Below, in pieces: positions 1 through 10,734 of a stretch of DNA of 64,000 nucleotides (position 1 is the stretch's first letter; each line of letters begins with the position of its first letter). The stretch is from a virus. The position numbers were made by a program, and so were the translations under genes. Below the pieces are notes generated by a model, which searched no databases, was not told the origin of the DNA, and was given only the letters and a program-made list of their open reading frames with translations. The stretch spans positions 24,939-88,938 of the IMG/VR virus record IMGVR_UViG_3300030419_004440. The stretch is one strand, 5' to 3'.

Positions 1-2
1 AT

Positions 3-2840
3 CCCGTAAACAATAACCCTGATGACAAAGATGGGTCACTGGGCGGCGGAAATACTGCTTATCTGAAGTTGCCAAAAACCTCTGCAAGATCTAAGATTTC
101 CCAACACGTAGATTTTGTAGCAAAAGAAGATTCTATAACGGTAGACTTTACTTCAAAGCATCTACGTATAGATCCGGACAAAGAGCAGGAGCTAGGAAGA
201 GGGCTTCCTCCTTTAACTACTAGAGTGCTTTCAGTTTCTGGATGCCCGCTCCCGATAGAAACAATAATAGAGTCTAAAGAAAAAACAAAACGAGTCCCTT
301 GTGACCCACCTTTCACTATTAAATGTGAAAAATGGTTTGAGCCAGAAAAAAGAATTGTGATTCCGGGCGAATTTAGATCTATTAAACATGCTAGTGAGCC
401 GTACTGTAATCCACAAAGCGATTGTCCTCCAAGAGGTGAGATGTTAATAGAGGACGGTCCAGTGATCGTAGCCGAAGAATTTGAACATTTCTCCCCCGGC
501 TTAAATGGTGATTCGAGGTCTAAGATCGTTGTTGTGACCGACTCCACCATGATACAAGGTCAATGCCCGCAATATAGATCTGATGCATTAGCAGAAAATC
601 AAGCCTTTATACGAAGCCTGTACCCAAGTTCTCCCAATAGATCGGGACGAGGCGATGCGGGTGCTGGAGGTGTAGACGAGAGAGACCCCAACCTCTTATC
701 TGGAAGACAGTTTGAGTTTACCCAAAAGTTACGCGGTCCAGAGCGTGGAAGTCCAGCGAAATACTACGGGATTTCAGGTATAACTAACACAATTAGTCCA
801 CTGTATGACTTGGGCGGGGTTAGCAACAAGCTTTATCAGTATGTTGACAATGAAGACACTTACGATCCCTCAGACCCCGGATTCACCAGAGAGCCCGATC
901 CTGTACACCCAACGCAAATTGCCGAAGAGATTAAGAAATTCGGCAAAAATAGATTACCTGTATATGGCTTATATCCTCGATATAGTGGCGACTTCTTGAA
1001 TTTAGGTTCCTATGTTATAGAGGGTACTGAGCGAGACTATTTGGTGGACGCGGGAAGGGCTGGCGGTTTACCAGATTTAATGAAATTCAATGGTACCGAC
1101 TATTTGGACTTTGAACTTTACGATTCTGGATGCCCCGGTGATCTATTTGGATTCTCTGTTGATATAACCCAAAACAAACTTATTGTTGGAACACCGTTTA
1201 ACGCCTTCAGAACTCAGTACGCAGCGAGCGGAGTGAGCGGAATAGTTCAATGGCACGAAATAGAAAATGATCCAACACGATCTGGGGTAGAGATTTGTGA
1301 GAATGGTGGAGGAGGAGCCGCCTTCTACTTTGAAAGAACTGGTAGCGGTTCAAATGTTGTGAGCGAATTTTTGCCTTGGGAATTTAAGCAGAAAATTAAA
1401 CCAGACAGTGTTAATGCGGGACTTCTTGCGGCCAGCGTAGGTTGTTTGGCGTCACTTGGGGATCACAACCTAGACACAAGCTTTATACAGGACCACGGTA
1501 GGAAACCTGACCAGTTTGGACACTCGGTGGCTATTGATGCTGACGTAGCAGTCGTGGGATCACCCAATCATAACTTTGAGACGTTACATGATCACAGTAT
1601 TTATAACAGCGGAGAGTTTTTAAGAAAAGAATTTGACAGAGCGTTTGTTATACCACATCACGTTATGGATGATTTAGGCTCATCCGGAGTTAGAGGAGAC
1701 ACCTTCGCTAACAATAGCGGGACGATGGTTCTAAACAACGGTGCGGTTTACAGCTTTAAACACGCCATGGTGGATTGGACGACAAGAACTAAAGAATGGC
1801 AGTTTAGAGAAAAGCTTAATGCACAAGGCTTTAAAGATAGAACTGCTGCTAGCACAAAATTCGCCATAACAGCTAGCGGATGCGAAAATGACAACTTTGG
1901 CTGGTCTGTTGCTCTAAACAGAGCCAAGCGGGGAGACAGTGATTACACACTTGTTGTTGGTGCTCCTTTCCATGACTTTGCAACAAGCGGTAGTCACCCA
2001 ATAAGCTCCGGAGTCATTGGCTTGTCTCATGACCATAGCGGAGTTTTAACACCTGAATCAGGGAATGGTCTGACCGATGCTGGATCTGTCTACACCTTTG
2101 ACGGTATGCTTAGAGGACAAATTCCGTCCGTACCTAACTCAGGGGGTTGGATAGAGGTTGAAACGTTTGGAAATAAAGGCACTTCAGACAGGGTGGTAAC
2201 CAGAGTTGTTCAGCCGACTGTGGGGTTACCTCAAAGAACACTGGTTAGCGGACTTATTTTTGCTAATGAAAATGGAGACATATTCCTTGAGGCTTCTGGT
2301 TTTGACGCTTCACCAAAAGGCTTTGTATCCCATAGACCGTATGTAGAGTCAATTGTGGGAACGTTATTAACAGGAACCTCCAATTCAGGCTCTATGAATT
2401 TAAACATATTTGGCAAGCCAAATTGGATAGATAACGCTTGGCCTGTATTAGTTGGCGATGAGCACTTTAGTGCAGATTTCTCTAATGATTTGAACTCCAT
2501 GATTCACAGACCGTCTGGAATGAGCCTCTTTATTCCGGGTCCATCCAGCGTAAATGTGTATAATAATGGGGTAGGACACCAAACTTTAAACGATTATAGG
2601 GGTGTTACACTATTCTCAGAGAGTGGTGGCGTATTAACCCCATTCACCCTTAATATTGAGGGGGTTGCTGGACATGCTTATGCGTATCCTGCAATTACCA
2701 GTGGTATCCCATCTGGGCTATCCTTGACGTTGTGGGTGCCATCTGGCACAACTTACGGTAGCGGATTAAACTTAAATATAGGCTCTGAATTTCCGAATAA
2801 CTCAGGTAACCCACTTAATATGAATATTAGAGGTCGATAA
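3..2840 (+). CDS. FG-GAP beta-propeller virion-type protein (5' partial)
   Basis: The reading frame is open from the left edge, so the true start lies outside the window; a TTG at 69 is the first possible internal start. Three repeats of the form D-x-FG-x-SV followed by VVG-x-P are visible: DLFGFSVD (near nt 1139), DQFGHSVA (near 1510) and DNFGWSVA (near 1888). About 125 residues separate them. They match FG-GAP/integrin-alpha-type propeller blades, which often bind calcium and act in adhesion. The C-terminal 160 residues carry short repeats such as MNLNI, LNIEG, LNLNI and MNIRG, like a beta-rich fibre. The stop overlaps the next ATG. A tail or adsorption role is inferred from the repeats and the large structural neighbours. 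Confidence 0.75.
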   Translation, partial: PVNNNPDDKDGSLGGGNTAYLKLPKTSARSKISQHVDFVAKEDSITVDFTSKHLRIDPDKEQELGRGLPPLTTRVLSVSGCPLPIETIIESKEKTKRVPCDPPFTIKCEKWFEPEKRIVIPGEFRSIKHASEPYCNPQSDCPPRGEMLIEDGPVIVAEEFEHFSPGLNGDSRSKIVVVTDSTMIQGQCPQYRSDALAENQAFIRSLYPSSPNRSGRGDAGAGGVDERDPNLLSGRQFEFTQKLRGPERGSPAKYYGISGITNTISPLYDLGGVSNKLYQYVDNEDTYDPSDPGFTREPDPVHPTQIAEEIKKFGKNRLPVYGLYPRYSGDFLNLGSYVIEGTERDYLVDAGRAGGLPDLMKFNGTDYLDFELYDSGCPGDLFGFSVDITQNKLIVGTPFNAFRTQYAASGVSGIVQWHEIENDPTRSGVEICENGGGGAAFYFERTGSGSNVVSEFLPWEFKQKIKPDSVNAGLLAASVGCLASLGDHNLDTSFIQDHGRKPDQFGHSVAIDADVAVVGSPNHNFETLHDHSIYNSGEFLRKEFDRAFVIPHHVMDDLGSSGVRGDTFANNSGTMVLNNGAVYSFKHAMVDWTTRTKEWQFREKLNAQGFKDRTAASTKFAITASGCENDNFGWSVALNRAKRGDSDYTLVVGAPFHDFATSGSHPISSGVIGLSHDHSGVLTPESGNGLTDAGSVYTFDGMLRGQIPSVPNSGGWIEVETFGNKGTSDRVVTRVVQPTVGLPQRTLVSGLIFANENGDIFLEASGFDASPKGFVSHRPYVESIVGTLLTGTSNSGSMNLNIFGKPNWIDNAWPVLVGDEHFSADFSNDLNSMIHRPSGMSLFIPGPSSVNVYNNGVGHQTLNDYRGVTLFSESGGVLTPFTLNIEGVAGHAYAYPAITSGIPSGLSLTLWVPSGTTYGSGLNLNIGSEFPNNSGNPLNMNIRGR

Positions 2841-4687
2841 TGCCAATTAGAGTAAGATATAAAAACCTAGTAAATCAAGAGTGTACCATAAGGCCTACAC
2901 CTTTGGTGTCTATCAGCTCACAGCTAAACAAGACGGAATCTGGAGATATATTAGGTGTTACTTATGATATAACGCTGAAAGGAACGTTGTTACCGGATCA
3001 GGGGACTCCGTATGGACTTTCTAATATCACTCAATCCCTTTTTCCATTTCATGGGGACGGCACGCTAGATAATTTGAATTTGGTCGGCCCATATAACACA
3101 TTTGACAATAATCAAAGCCATTTTGGAAAGAACAAACCGCCCGCACAAGCTGTTTCTCAACAGCAACTAGCTCAATCCATCTTTATGAAGCAAAGATCTC
3201 TAAGAGAGCTTTTTGCAAATCATGGTCAAAGAATGGAGATTAGCGATGTTGAGTTTGATACCGCTAGTATTGTTTGTTACCCAAGGATTGTTGGTATTTC
3301 CTTTTCAGAAGGGACACTCGTTGACAAGTGTGAGTACACAATAACCCTACAGGCAGACACGTTATTTTCTGTTGCCGGTCAAAGCAGTGTAGACGCGGAT
3401 GGAAACAGAAATCAGTCTGAATGGCATGATCACCCGGCTGGCAACAGCATCCCCCTTCAAGATGAACAGGCATTTATTGATCATTACGGCAACGCATTTG
3501 TCAGAGATTTTAAAGAAGACTGGTCTATTGAGGTAGATGAAGAACAAGCCGAAACAATAAGTCTAAGCGATGAAAGTATTGATAGAACCTATAGAATTAC
3601 ACACAATATCTCTGCTGTTGGTAAAGACCACTATAAACCAAAGGAAGACGGCACAACAGAGAGATTAGTAGCTTGGATTCAAGCCAAGAAATTTGTTCAA
3701 ACCAGACTTGTCGACGACCCGCAAACCGACTACCCGAACATGAGTGGTGTTTTACCATTTATGACTGAAACTACGGGGTCGCCACTTCCTAACTTTTTGG
3801 GTAGGATAGGTGCTGGCACAATAGATTTACTTGATGATTATGGTGGTTACAACCATGTAAGAACAGAAAACATAGACGAAACCGGGGGTAGTTATAGTGT
3901 AACCGAGACTTGGCTACTAGCTAGGGGTACTGCTTACGAGAATTATAACCTTAGCATAAGCAGTAATACAGGCTCCCCGTTCACAAACGTAAAGATAGAT
4001 GGAAACATAAAGGGGTTGTCAGCTTTAGACCCGAACGCAAGAGAGTATGGGGGTAAAAATAATACAGATAGAGATAGCATAGGTACTTATACAGGTACCG
4101 CATATGAAAACGCACTAACTCACTACAACAAAATTACACAAAGTCAAGAATTTGGCATAGGTAGCTTAGTATACAAAAGAGCTAACAATCAAACACAGGT
4201 TGCGTTGAACTCTGAACCGCTTTCAGTTTCCTTGGGGGCAACTAAAAGCACAGGAGAGTTAACTTATTCATTGGAATTTGACAATAGGCCGACTAATATA
4301 ATATCAAACGTGGTTAGTGAAACTATCAATGTAAATGATACCTATCCGGGCGATGTTTTTTCAGTTATCCCCGTTATAGGGAGAGCCACAGGCCCGGTAC
4401 TACAGTATATAGGAGGAAGAAGTGAATATAAGAGAGATATATCTATAAATTTAGTTATGGACCAAACGAAAATACCTTACGGTGCGACTAGGCAATCTTT
4501 ATTACTATTAAAACCTAGCGTAAACGAGCCCACCGCAACAGAGATAGCCAAGCTCCTTGACGCATTAAGCCCCGCAGGAGAGCCGGGAGTTAGAAAGTAT
4601 TTTATAGGCCCGCCCTCAGAAAGCTGGGAGCCAAAAACTGGAACTTATAGTCTTAATTTGTCGATCACATATGAGCTTAATAGGTAA
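2840..4687 (+). CDS. Putative virion structural protein, 615 aa
   Basis: I do not recognise a named family. The start ATG overlaps the upstream stop (TAATG), which indicates translational coupling with the FG-GAP protein. The protein has no signal peptide, no membrane segment and no enzymatic motif. It is rich in beta-forming, Thr/Ser/Asn-rich segments, such as the N-terminal VTYDITLKGTLL stretch and the C-terminal SLNLSITYELNR end. Its size, composition and place among very large structural genes suggest a baseplate or tail component. That role is inferred from context only. Confidence 0.6.
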   Translation: MPIRVRYKNLVNQECTIRPTPLVSISSQLNKTESGDILGVTYDITLKGTLLPDQGTPYGLSNITQSLFPFHGDGTLDNLNLVGPYNTFDNNQSHFGKNKPPAQAVSQQQLAQSIFMKQRSLRELFANHGQRMEISDVEFDTASIVCYPRIVGISFSEGTLVDKCEYTITLQADTLFSVAGQSSVDADGNRNQSEWHDHPAGNSIPLQDEQAFIDHYGNAFVRDFKEDWSIEVDEEQAETISLSDESIDRTYRITHNISAVGKDHYKPKEDGTTERLVAWIQAKKFVQTRLVDDPQTDYPNMSGVLPFMTETTGSPLPNFLGRIGAGTIDLLDDYGGYNHVRTENIDETGGSYSVTETWLLARGTAYENYNLSISSNTGSPFTNVKIDGNIKGLSALDPNAREYGGKNNTDRDSIGTYTGTAYENALTHYNKITQSQEFGIGSLVYKRANNQTQVALNSEPLSVSLGATKSTGELTYSLEFDNRPTNIISNVVSETINVNDTYPGDVFSVIPVIGRATGPVLQYIGGRSEYKRDISINLVMDQTKIPYGATRQSLLLLKPSVNEPTATEIAKLLDALSPAGEPGVRKYFIGPPSESWEPKTGTYSLNLSITYELNR

Positions 4688-4695
4688 GGATACTA

Positions 4696-5424
4696 ATGGG
4701 ATTTGATATATCGGAATATCCGGAAAAAAGCGGAATACTGATCGGTACGCCTAACCATATGGCTGCTTCTGGTATGCTTGACGCTACCGGCATTGTAGGT
4801 TGGGAAGACTACACTGTTAAATACTATGCACTAACTAGCAGTACAGGTGTTTTTACCGGAAACATATTTGATTATAGACAAGATCGAGATTTTGTTCATA
4901 CCACGGGGGTTCCGGGGAAGCTGATACAAGGCTTTGAGGGTCGTGGAATAAACAGGTTTTATGTCTCGCCAACGGGCTATAAATATGGAAATACTTCATA
5001 CGCATTTACTGGAACCCTTTACGGCACTTCCGGGATTATAATTACGTATCCACCCAGCGTGGCAAGAAAGTCTAAATGGGGATATGCGGGAAATCACCCA
5101 GAGTACGCATCCTATGATGGCAGTAAAGGCACAGGGGTTTTTAATTTTGCGGGATTCCTAAGCAATTTTTCAAATGCCGTCGTTTCAAAACTGGTTGCCG
5201 GTGCGGTGGGAATAGATGACTTTAACATATTTGGCGACTACATTCACTATTTATCATTTAATTCCAAGTCAACCGAGAAAGACGCCCGTGAAGTAAGAAT
5301 ACGCTTTGTATCAGATATGGTTCCAGAGGAAGATGTGCACGATCCGTATAGCTCTAAAGCGTTTCTTAGAGAAAGAGAAACCCACTTCCGGTCTGACCCT
5401 GATTATTCTAACGAAGGGGTATAA
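4696..5424 (+). CDS. Putative virion structural protein, 242 aa
   Basis: This gene is in the same transcriptional direction as the genes around it, 8 nt after one and 18 nt before the next. The ATG follows a GGAT-containing spacer. The protein is rich in Gly, Tyr and Ser (for example the YNYGNTSYAFTG-like middle part) with a more charged C-terminus (residues about 195-242). There is no signal peptide or recognisable catalytic motif. I cannot assign a family; a minor tail or baseplate part is a guess from position. Confidence 0.55.
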   Translation: MGFDISEYPEKSGILIGTPNHMAASGMLDATGIVGWEDYTVKYYALTSSTGVFTGNIFDYRQDRDFVHTTGVPGKLIQGFEGRGINRFYVSPTGYKYGNTSYAFTGTLYGTSGIIITYPPSVARKSKWGYAGNHPEYASYDGSKGTGVFNFAGFLSNFSNAVVSKLVAGAVGIDDFNIFGDYIHYLSFNSKSTEKDAREVRIRFVSDMVPEEDVHDPYSSKAFLRERETHFRSDPDYSNEGV

Positions 5425-5442
5425 GAAGGACAATAAGATAAC

Positions 5443-8400
5443 ATGGTTAATTTACATAATTACAGTATAGTACCGCCAAGTGCGGTGTTCCAAGACAACT
5501 GGCCCCTGACCGGTGTGCTTCCGCAGGGGTACAGAGGAGCACTTTCCGTAGCTGGCTGGACTTTAGGCAACGAAGGTTATCCGCAGCAATCCTTTTTAGG
5601 TGCTTCCATAAGATCGTTTAATGTTAATGCCGGGTTCGGGGATTCTAGTTCTACCATGGGTATAGAACTTGTCAATGACGAGTTTAATCAGTCTGATAGC
5701 ACAGAACTTGGCAATGGCGATGATGTATATCACAACGGGGTGCATGACAAGTTCAACCCTCCGGTGGTTGGTGCACCGGTATTCTTTAAATTTGGTAAAA
5801 ACTTCGCCACCGTAGAGCAGGCTTTTAGAAGGGATTTCGATGATATATATGACGAGGAGACTCTAAACGTACCCGACAACCCATTTCCAATGGTTCAAGT
5901 TCCATACCCAATTGAGACTCACCCCGCCGGTTATTACCTTGTAGATAGCAATCCCGACGCTAAAACAAGCAGGTGGATAGACAAGTCGGTTTTACTAGAT
6001 CCAGAAACAGATTGGCGTGGGTTCGCCCATTTTACTTTCGGTGGCATACTGCAAAGCTATACAGAAAATAGAAGTACTGGCGGCAACCCCCTTTATAGCG
6101 TAAAACTCACTGACCCAAGGGAGATACTCTCTAACGCTGAATTAATCCTCAATAATTATCAAGGCACCACTTTCAACAATAAGAATCTGTATAATATATA
6201 CGGCTTCTTGGAACATGACCTATCAGATAACCTTTTAGAGCAATTCAACGAAAAGAAACTTGCTAAGAAAGTAATAACTAGAAAGATTAGCGATTTTTTT
6301 GACGAATGGAGTCTTGAGGGTGATGATATGTGGCATTTCCCCCCGGAAACAATTATTGAGTCTGAAGGTGTAGAAACTACACTTAATGGAAACACCTTCC
6401 TGTTGACCGAATCGGGAGTCATATGGACCTCAGCGTTCCCAATTACGGGACAGGGGTTTTCAAGACGTAGCGATAACGGCATACCTTGGTACAGGGTAGA
6501 GAAAGCGATGAACGCCCTGTTTTCTTATGATAATGACTTGCCAGAAGAGTATAAAAAAGCGGGGTTTGGGGGAGTGATTGATTTTCGTGGCTACAATTAC
6601 GTTGTTGATTGGGGAGGGATACCTACTGATGATATTCCCGAAAGCTATTATCTTGATTTTGATAATATCAATATGTTAGATTTGGCACAAGAGTTATGCG
6701 ATGTATTGAGTAGAGAGCTATATGTCTCACTATTGCCGGTAATAGATCATCCATCGTGCGAGAACTTGTATAAAAAAAATAAAAAGGTATTATCAGAGGC
6801 GAAAGCGTTCCCAGAAGGGTCTCAAGAGAGACACGCGTTTCTTGGTAGTGGGTTGGTCGCCGGAATAATAAGAATTGACACCATAGACAGGTCCAAACAG
6901 CCTCGGTATGGTTCTGTTAAGAGGTATCTAGATTCACTGGAGCTAAATGATATATTCGTTGAGAATAGAGATGTAGGCTTTGAGGTATCCAATGTCGTTA
7001 CGGATAAGTTCGTTGTTGGGGCTCAAGAAGTAGACATGTATTATTTTAATAATCTTAGAGATAGAGATAATTATTTTGAAAGATCAATTGAATCCCAAGA
7101 TGATGGGACACTGGAAGCGTCGCGGTCACGTCAAAGAATGCAACAACTAAATCACGACAAATGGACGTTGGATACAAACTTAAAGCAGCAAATACTACCA
7201 TTCTATGGATTTATAGGTGATAAAGCGGTAACCATCCCTAGAGGTTTTGGCTCTTATCAGCAAATATTGCTAGATGCTAGACACTTAGATGCTCACGGTG
7301 TTGGGTCTTATTATATCGCTACAGAAATGGAACTTCGTGCCGCTACTGTTTCGTATGAGGCTTGGCAGAACTTCTTACTGACTTATTCCGAAATATATAT
7401 ACAAGAACTCAGTAATAATCAAGCCTTCTTTTCATCATTAGGCTTAAACATGACCGAAGAAGTAGCAGGAATAAATGACCAACTTGAAGAAGGCAGCCCC
7501 ATAAAAGAGCAGTTGTCAATTTTAACTGAGGCTGGAAGAAGGTTTGGGGTAAGCGTACCTAGATGCGTCTGGAATAGTGATAAGTCTCCGGAGAAAGGGT
7601 CTGAGTTCGTTAGAATTGATGAAGATACTGGCGAAGATGTTGAAAAGGAAACCGGGGGAGTGTTTGTAGGCCAAATGGGTGATGATGGCTATCCAGCCAG
7701 CCCCTGTAGTCCACCGTTTGGATATCCCCTTTATTATAAGCGAGCAGAGAAGATAGGCATACCTCAAGCCGGTTTAGTAAAAATTACAGGTGCCCTGCAA
7801 ACGGTCATGACCAATATACAAAACCTTGAAGATATGACAAGATCAGACAAGCAAAGGTTGAGATTTTCAAAACACATGGCCGAAAAGGGCATCAGAAGAC
7901 TTGAAGCGTTAATAGTAGAGAAGAAAAAACAGCAGCAGCAATTGGGTGCCGGTGCCCCAAATAGAAAGGTTCACAGGCTGCTCGTTGATATAAAGATTCT
8001 GGAAGATAGAATTAAGGAGATTAGAAAGAATTTAGTAAAAGAACGTGAAGAGCTAGAGGTGCTGCAAGAGGATAGAAAAGTTCAATTGAAGGCATTGAAA
8101 GAGAATGTTAAAAATTCAGCCGCTTTAATAAAAAATATCTCTAGGTATCAAAGAGATAGTCTTAAAAACGCGAAGAAAGTTTATGAGTTTGTAAAGAAGG
8201 TTGCTGATGACAATTTGGGCAAGAAGTTCTTGGTGAAGATACCTAGAGCTTGTAATGTAAATTGGTCTCCAGATATTCTACTTGGTGGTGCGACTAACAA
8301 CCAATCACGCCCATGGGATGTTATTAGGGGGCCGTTTGGTTTTAGACCTCACCCCGTTAACGCTGAAATTGGATTCCGTGAATCAGAGCAGTGGGATTTA

Positions 8401-10725
8401 GACCTAACAGAATTTAAAAGAATTGCTCAGAAAGCGGAAAGAAGTGGGCCAACTACAACCTTACTCGATGGAGCGATTTGGCCGACTAAATCTAAGGTAC
8501 ACTGGCACTACCTAGACGTTCAAGCTATGGGGGAGGCGGCGGCAGAACTCGCCTCGACACATAAGGATATGGTTTGGTATGGCTCTGGTTATACCGAAGG
8601 TGCTTTAAAATGTAACTTTAATCCTTTCGACTCCAAGTGGGAATTTAACTATAAACCAGAACCGCAGGGTGGGTTTTATAACTACGCACTGAGTAAACCG
8701 CTTGGTGAACTTGACTTTAAGGCGGAATATTTCAACAACCAGCCTCCGCCAAGTGTAGGCAACGAACTGGCTAGAAAACAGCTTCTTGCACCTCAACTGA
8801 TGGACAAACTTGTTGCAGATTCAAACAGAATACAGTGCTACGCAAGGTATGATCATAGCCAACACTTAGATTTTGCGAAGGTAAGTTCTGACAAGATTGA
8901 ACAACAGGGCATAGAGGTCAAGGAAGGAGGAGAAACGATATTTATCCCTGATGTAATGGAGACCTTGCCAAATCTTGACCCGGATAAGAGGGAGGCCCTA
9001 AATAGCATTCAGGCAAGGCTAGAAGACGATAAAGATCTTGAAAGACAAAAAAAATCAGTTGCTTTTGTTAGGTGTGAACTTGATAAGGAGTTCTATATGG
9101 CACCCAAACATGTGGGTGGCGATGCTGTAGTTTGGGCTGAAGATTTTACTGTTAATTTAGCACCAACTCCTTATGAAATTGTTTATGTTCCTAGTGGAGA
9201 TAAAGGTTGCCGAATTCCAAAAGAAGTTAAAAGAAGACCTATACCATCATTTGGTGTTAAAGATGGCGGACTGTTAAATGCAGACGGTAACTCAGTTGAC
9301 ACTGAGGAGGTAGAAGGTCTTGACGGAACTACTGAAACTGTTACCACTCCCGTAACCGCAGAAACTGCCCACAGGGTTCGTTGGGACGGTTTTGATCGTG
9401 AGTGGAACGAAACCTACAAGGCTTGGATAATAAAAACAAAGGCCGAAGATCTCGACCCAGAACACGTCTACGCATTGATAACTGTGCCCGGCAGGATCAC
9501 CCCAACGGTCGATAAAAGATATGTAGATGGTCCACTTAGGGCTGTAAACGGGGTGTCTATAGCTAACTCGCTAACCGAAGATGTCGTAAAAATAGACGAG
9601 TTTTCAAAACCGGGAATCAAACATCCAGATGAAGACCCGGAAGTTCAATGTGACAACCTTCCTAGCGGAGTTGACTTTACTTTTGATGATCTATCAAGAG
9701 CAGTTCAGGCACAGAAAGATGCGGCAAAGGGTATTAGCCTTTCTAGCAATGGTGATACCAGCATATTGGCGTTTACATCCCCTTCCCCCATATACCCTGA
9801 TATGGTTGCTATACCACTAATGTCTATGGAGCGGTGCTATGGCCCTTGGCTGTCCAGTGCCAATACACATGACAGACTCGACAATGATGGCCGTGTGAAA
9901 GAGTTGAAATTTTCTGAGATCGGAGGTAAGGTTGAGTTTGTTAAAGAAGAAGAATTAGCACCTTGGAATTATGCGGGTTATAGGTTGATGGATGACGCCG
10001 CAAGACTGAAGACTAAATTTTCAAACAGCTTGCTGCTATTTTCCGAGAGAGGTTCGTTTTCTTACCCGTCTGCACCAATAGATGTTTCGCTGGCCAAAGC
10101 GTTAGAGGACAGAGGACCGTTGGTTACATCTATAAGCGTAAACGTTTCTAATAATTCAATAAAGACCTCTGTTAAATTAGACTTGTATACTTCTCAGTTC
10201 GGAAAACTACAGAAGCAAAAGGAGAAAGCTATAGCACAAATAAGTAGAGAGCGGCAGAAGTTGTTAGACCAAAGAAACAGCCTAGAGAGACGTGGTCTAG
10301 GAAAAGGTGCCGCGAACATGAACATGATGCAAGATCTTCTTAGAAAAGGGGGTCAAGGTCTGATAGATGCTGCCAAACAGTCTAACGAGATCTTTACCCT
10401 GCTAGAAAAGGGCGAAGAAAAGAAAGCGTCCATGATTACCATCAGTGCTGTAAATAGACAAGACCAGTATGACAATCCAAGCGAAGGGCTTTCTTTCAAG
10501 ATAAAATCTGAAGATTCACACGGAGCCTTCCAGTCTGAAGGACAAGTCAGTGAATTAGCTTCTAACATAGCCGACCCGTTAGCGTATCAAAATGCCATGG
10601 ATCAAACTGCTGGTGCCCATGTAACAGACATATATACTGGAACATCAGATTCCCCTTATAACCCTTATTTTGCCAGCAGACGGATGAACAACCAAGTACA
10701 GGTTAATACTAGGACATTAGGATAG
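5443..10725 (+). CDS. Giant virion-type protein with central coiled coil, 1760 aa
   Basis: The frame is open for 1760 codons, and the ATG is preceded by AGAAGGAC. The N-terminal third has beta-rich segments (GAPVFFKFG near residue 110, HFTFGGILQSYT near 200) that loosely recall tail-hub proteins of the gp27/gpD type; that resemblance is weak. Residues about 789-925 are a long Lys/Glu/Arg-rich coiled coil. A second charged helical stretch lies near residues 1585-1660. Some segments are Cys- and Trp-containing (near 1000-1060). There is no enzyme motif. It lies between other structural genes and may be a tail-tip, hub or tape-like scaffold protein. The exact role is unknown. Confidence 0.65.
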   Translation: MVNLHNYSIVPPSAVFQDNWPLTGVLPQGYRGALSVAGWTLGNEGYPQQSFLGASIRSFNVNAGFGDSSSTMGIELVNDEFNQSDSTELGNGDDVYHNGVHDKFNPPVVGAPVFFKFGKNFATVEQAFRRDFDDIYDEETLNVPDNPFPMVQVPYPIETHPAGYYLVDSNPDAKTSRWIDKSVLLDPETDWRGFAHFTFGGILQSYTENRSTGGNPLYSVKLTDPREILSNAELILNNYQGTTFNNKNLYNIYGFLEHDLSDNLLEQFNEKKLAKKVITRKISDFFDEWSLEGDDMWHFPPETIIESEGVETTLNGNTFLLTESGVIWTSAFPITGQGFSRRSDNGIPWYRVEKAMNALFSYDNDLPEEYKKAGFGGVIDFRGYNYVVDWGGIPTDDIPESYYLDFDNINMLDLAQELCDVLSRELYVSLLPVIDHPSCENLYKKNKKVLSEAKAFPEGSQERHAFLGSGLVAGIIRIDTIDRSKQPRYGSVKRYLDSLELNDIFVENRDVGFEVSNVVTDKFVVGAQEVDMYYFNNLRDRDNYFERSIESQDDGTLEASRSRQRMQQLNHDKWTLDTNLKQQILPFYGFIGDKAVTIPRGFGSYQQILLDARHLDAHGVGSYYIATEMELRAATVSYEAWQNFLLTYSEIYIQELSNNQAFFSSLGLNMTEEVAGINDQLEEGSPIKEQLSILTEAGRRFGVSVPRCVWNSDKSPEKGSEFVRIDEDTGEDVEKETGGVFVGQMGDDGYPASPCSPPFGYPLYYKRAEKIGIPQAGLVKITGALQTVMTNIQNLEDMTRSDKQRLRFSKHMAEKGIRRLEALIVEKKKQQQQLGAGAPNRKVHRLLVDIKILEDRIKEIRKNLVKEREELEVLQEDRKVQLKALKENVKNSAALIKNISRYQRDSLKNAKKVYEFVKKVADDNLGKKFLVKIPRACNVNWSPDILLGGATNNQSRPWDVIRGPFGFRPHPVNAEIGFRESEQWDLDLTEFKRIAQKAERSGPTTTLLDGAIWPTKSKVHWHYLDVQAMGEAAAELASTHKDMVWYGSGYTEGALKCNFNPFDSKWEFNYKPEPQGGFYNYALSKPLGELDFKAEYFNNQPPPSVGNELARKQLLAPQLMDKLVADSNRIQCYARYDHSQHLDFAKVSSDKIEQQGIEVKEGGETIFIPDVMETLPNLDPDKREALNSIQARLEDDKDLERQKKSVAFVRCELDKEFYMAPKHVGGDAVVWAEDFTVNLAPTPYEIVYVPSGDKGCRIPKEVKRRPIPSFGVKDGGLLNADGNSVDTEEVEGLDGTTETVTTPVTAETAHRVRWDGFDREWNETYKAWIIKTKAEDLDPEHVYALITVPGRITPTVDKRYVDGPLRAVNGVSIANSLTEDVVKIDEFSKPGIKHPDEDPEVQCDNLPSGVDFTFDDLSRAVQAQKDAAKGISLSSNGDTSILAFTSPSPIYPDMVAIPLMSMERCYGPWLSSANTHDRLDNDGRVKELKFSEIGGKVEFVKEEELAPWNYAGYRLMDDAARLKTKFSNSLLLFSERGSFSYPSAPIDVSLAKALEDRGPLVTSISVNVSNNSIKTSVKLDLYTSQFGKLQKQKEKAIAQISRERQKLLDQRNSLERRGLGKGAANMNMMQDLLRKGGQGLIDAAKQSNEIFTLLEKGEEKKASMITISAVNRQDQYDNPSEGLSFKIKSEDSHGAFQSEGQVSELASNIADPLAYQNAMDQTAGAHVTDIYTGTSDSPYNPYFASRRMNNQVQVNTRTLG

Positions 10726-10734
10726 GAGAATAAT

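Noticed and set aside
59-550. 163-aa minus-strand frame under the FG-GAP gene
   Set aside because: It lies within a long, well-supported plus-strand gene and has no motif or ribosome binding site support.
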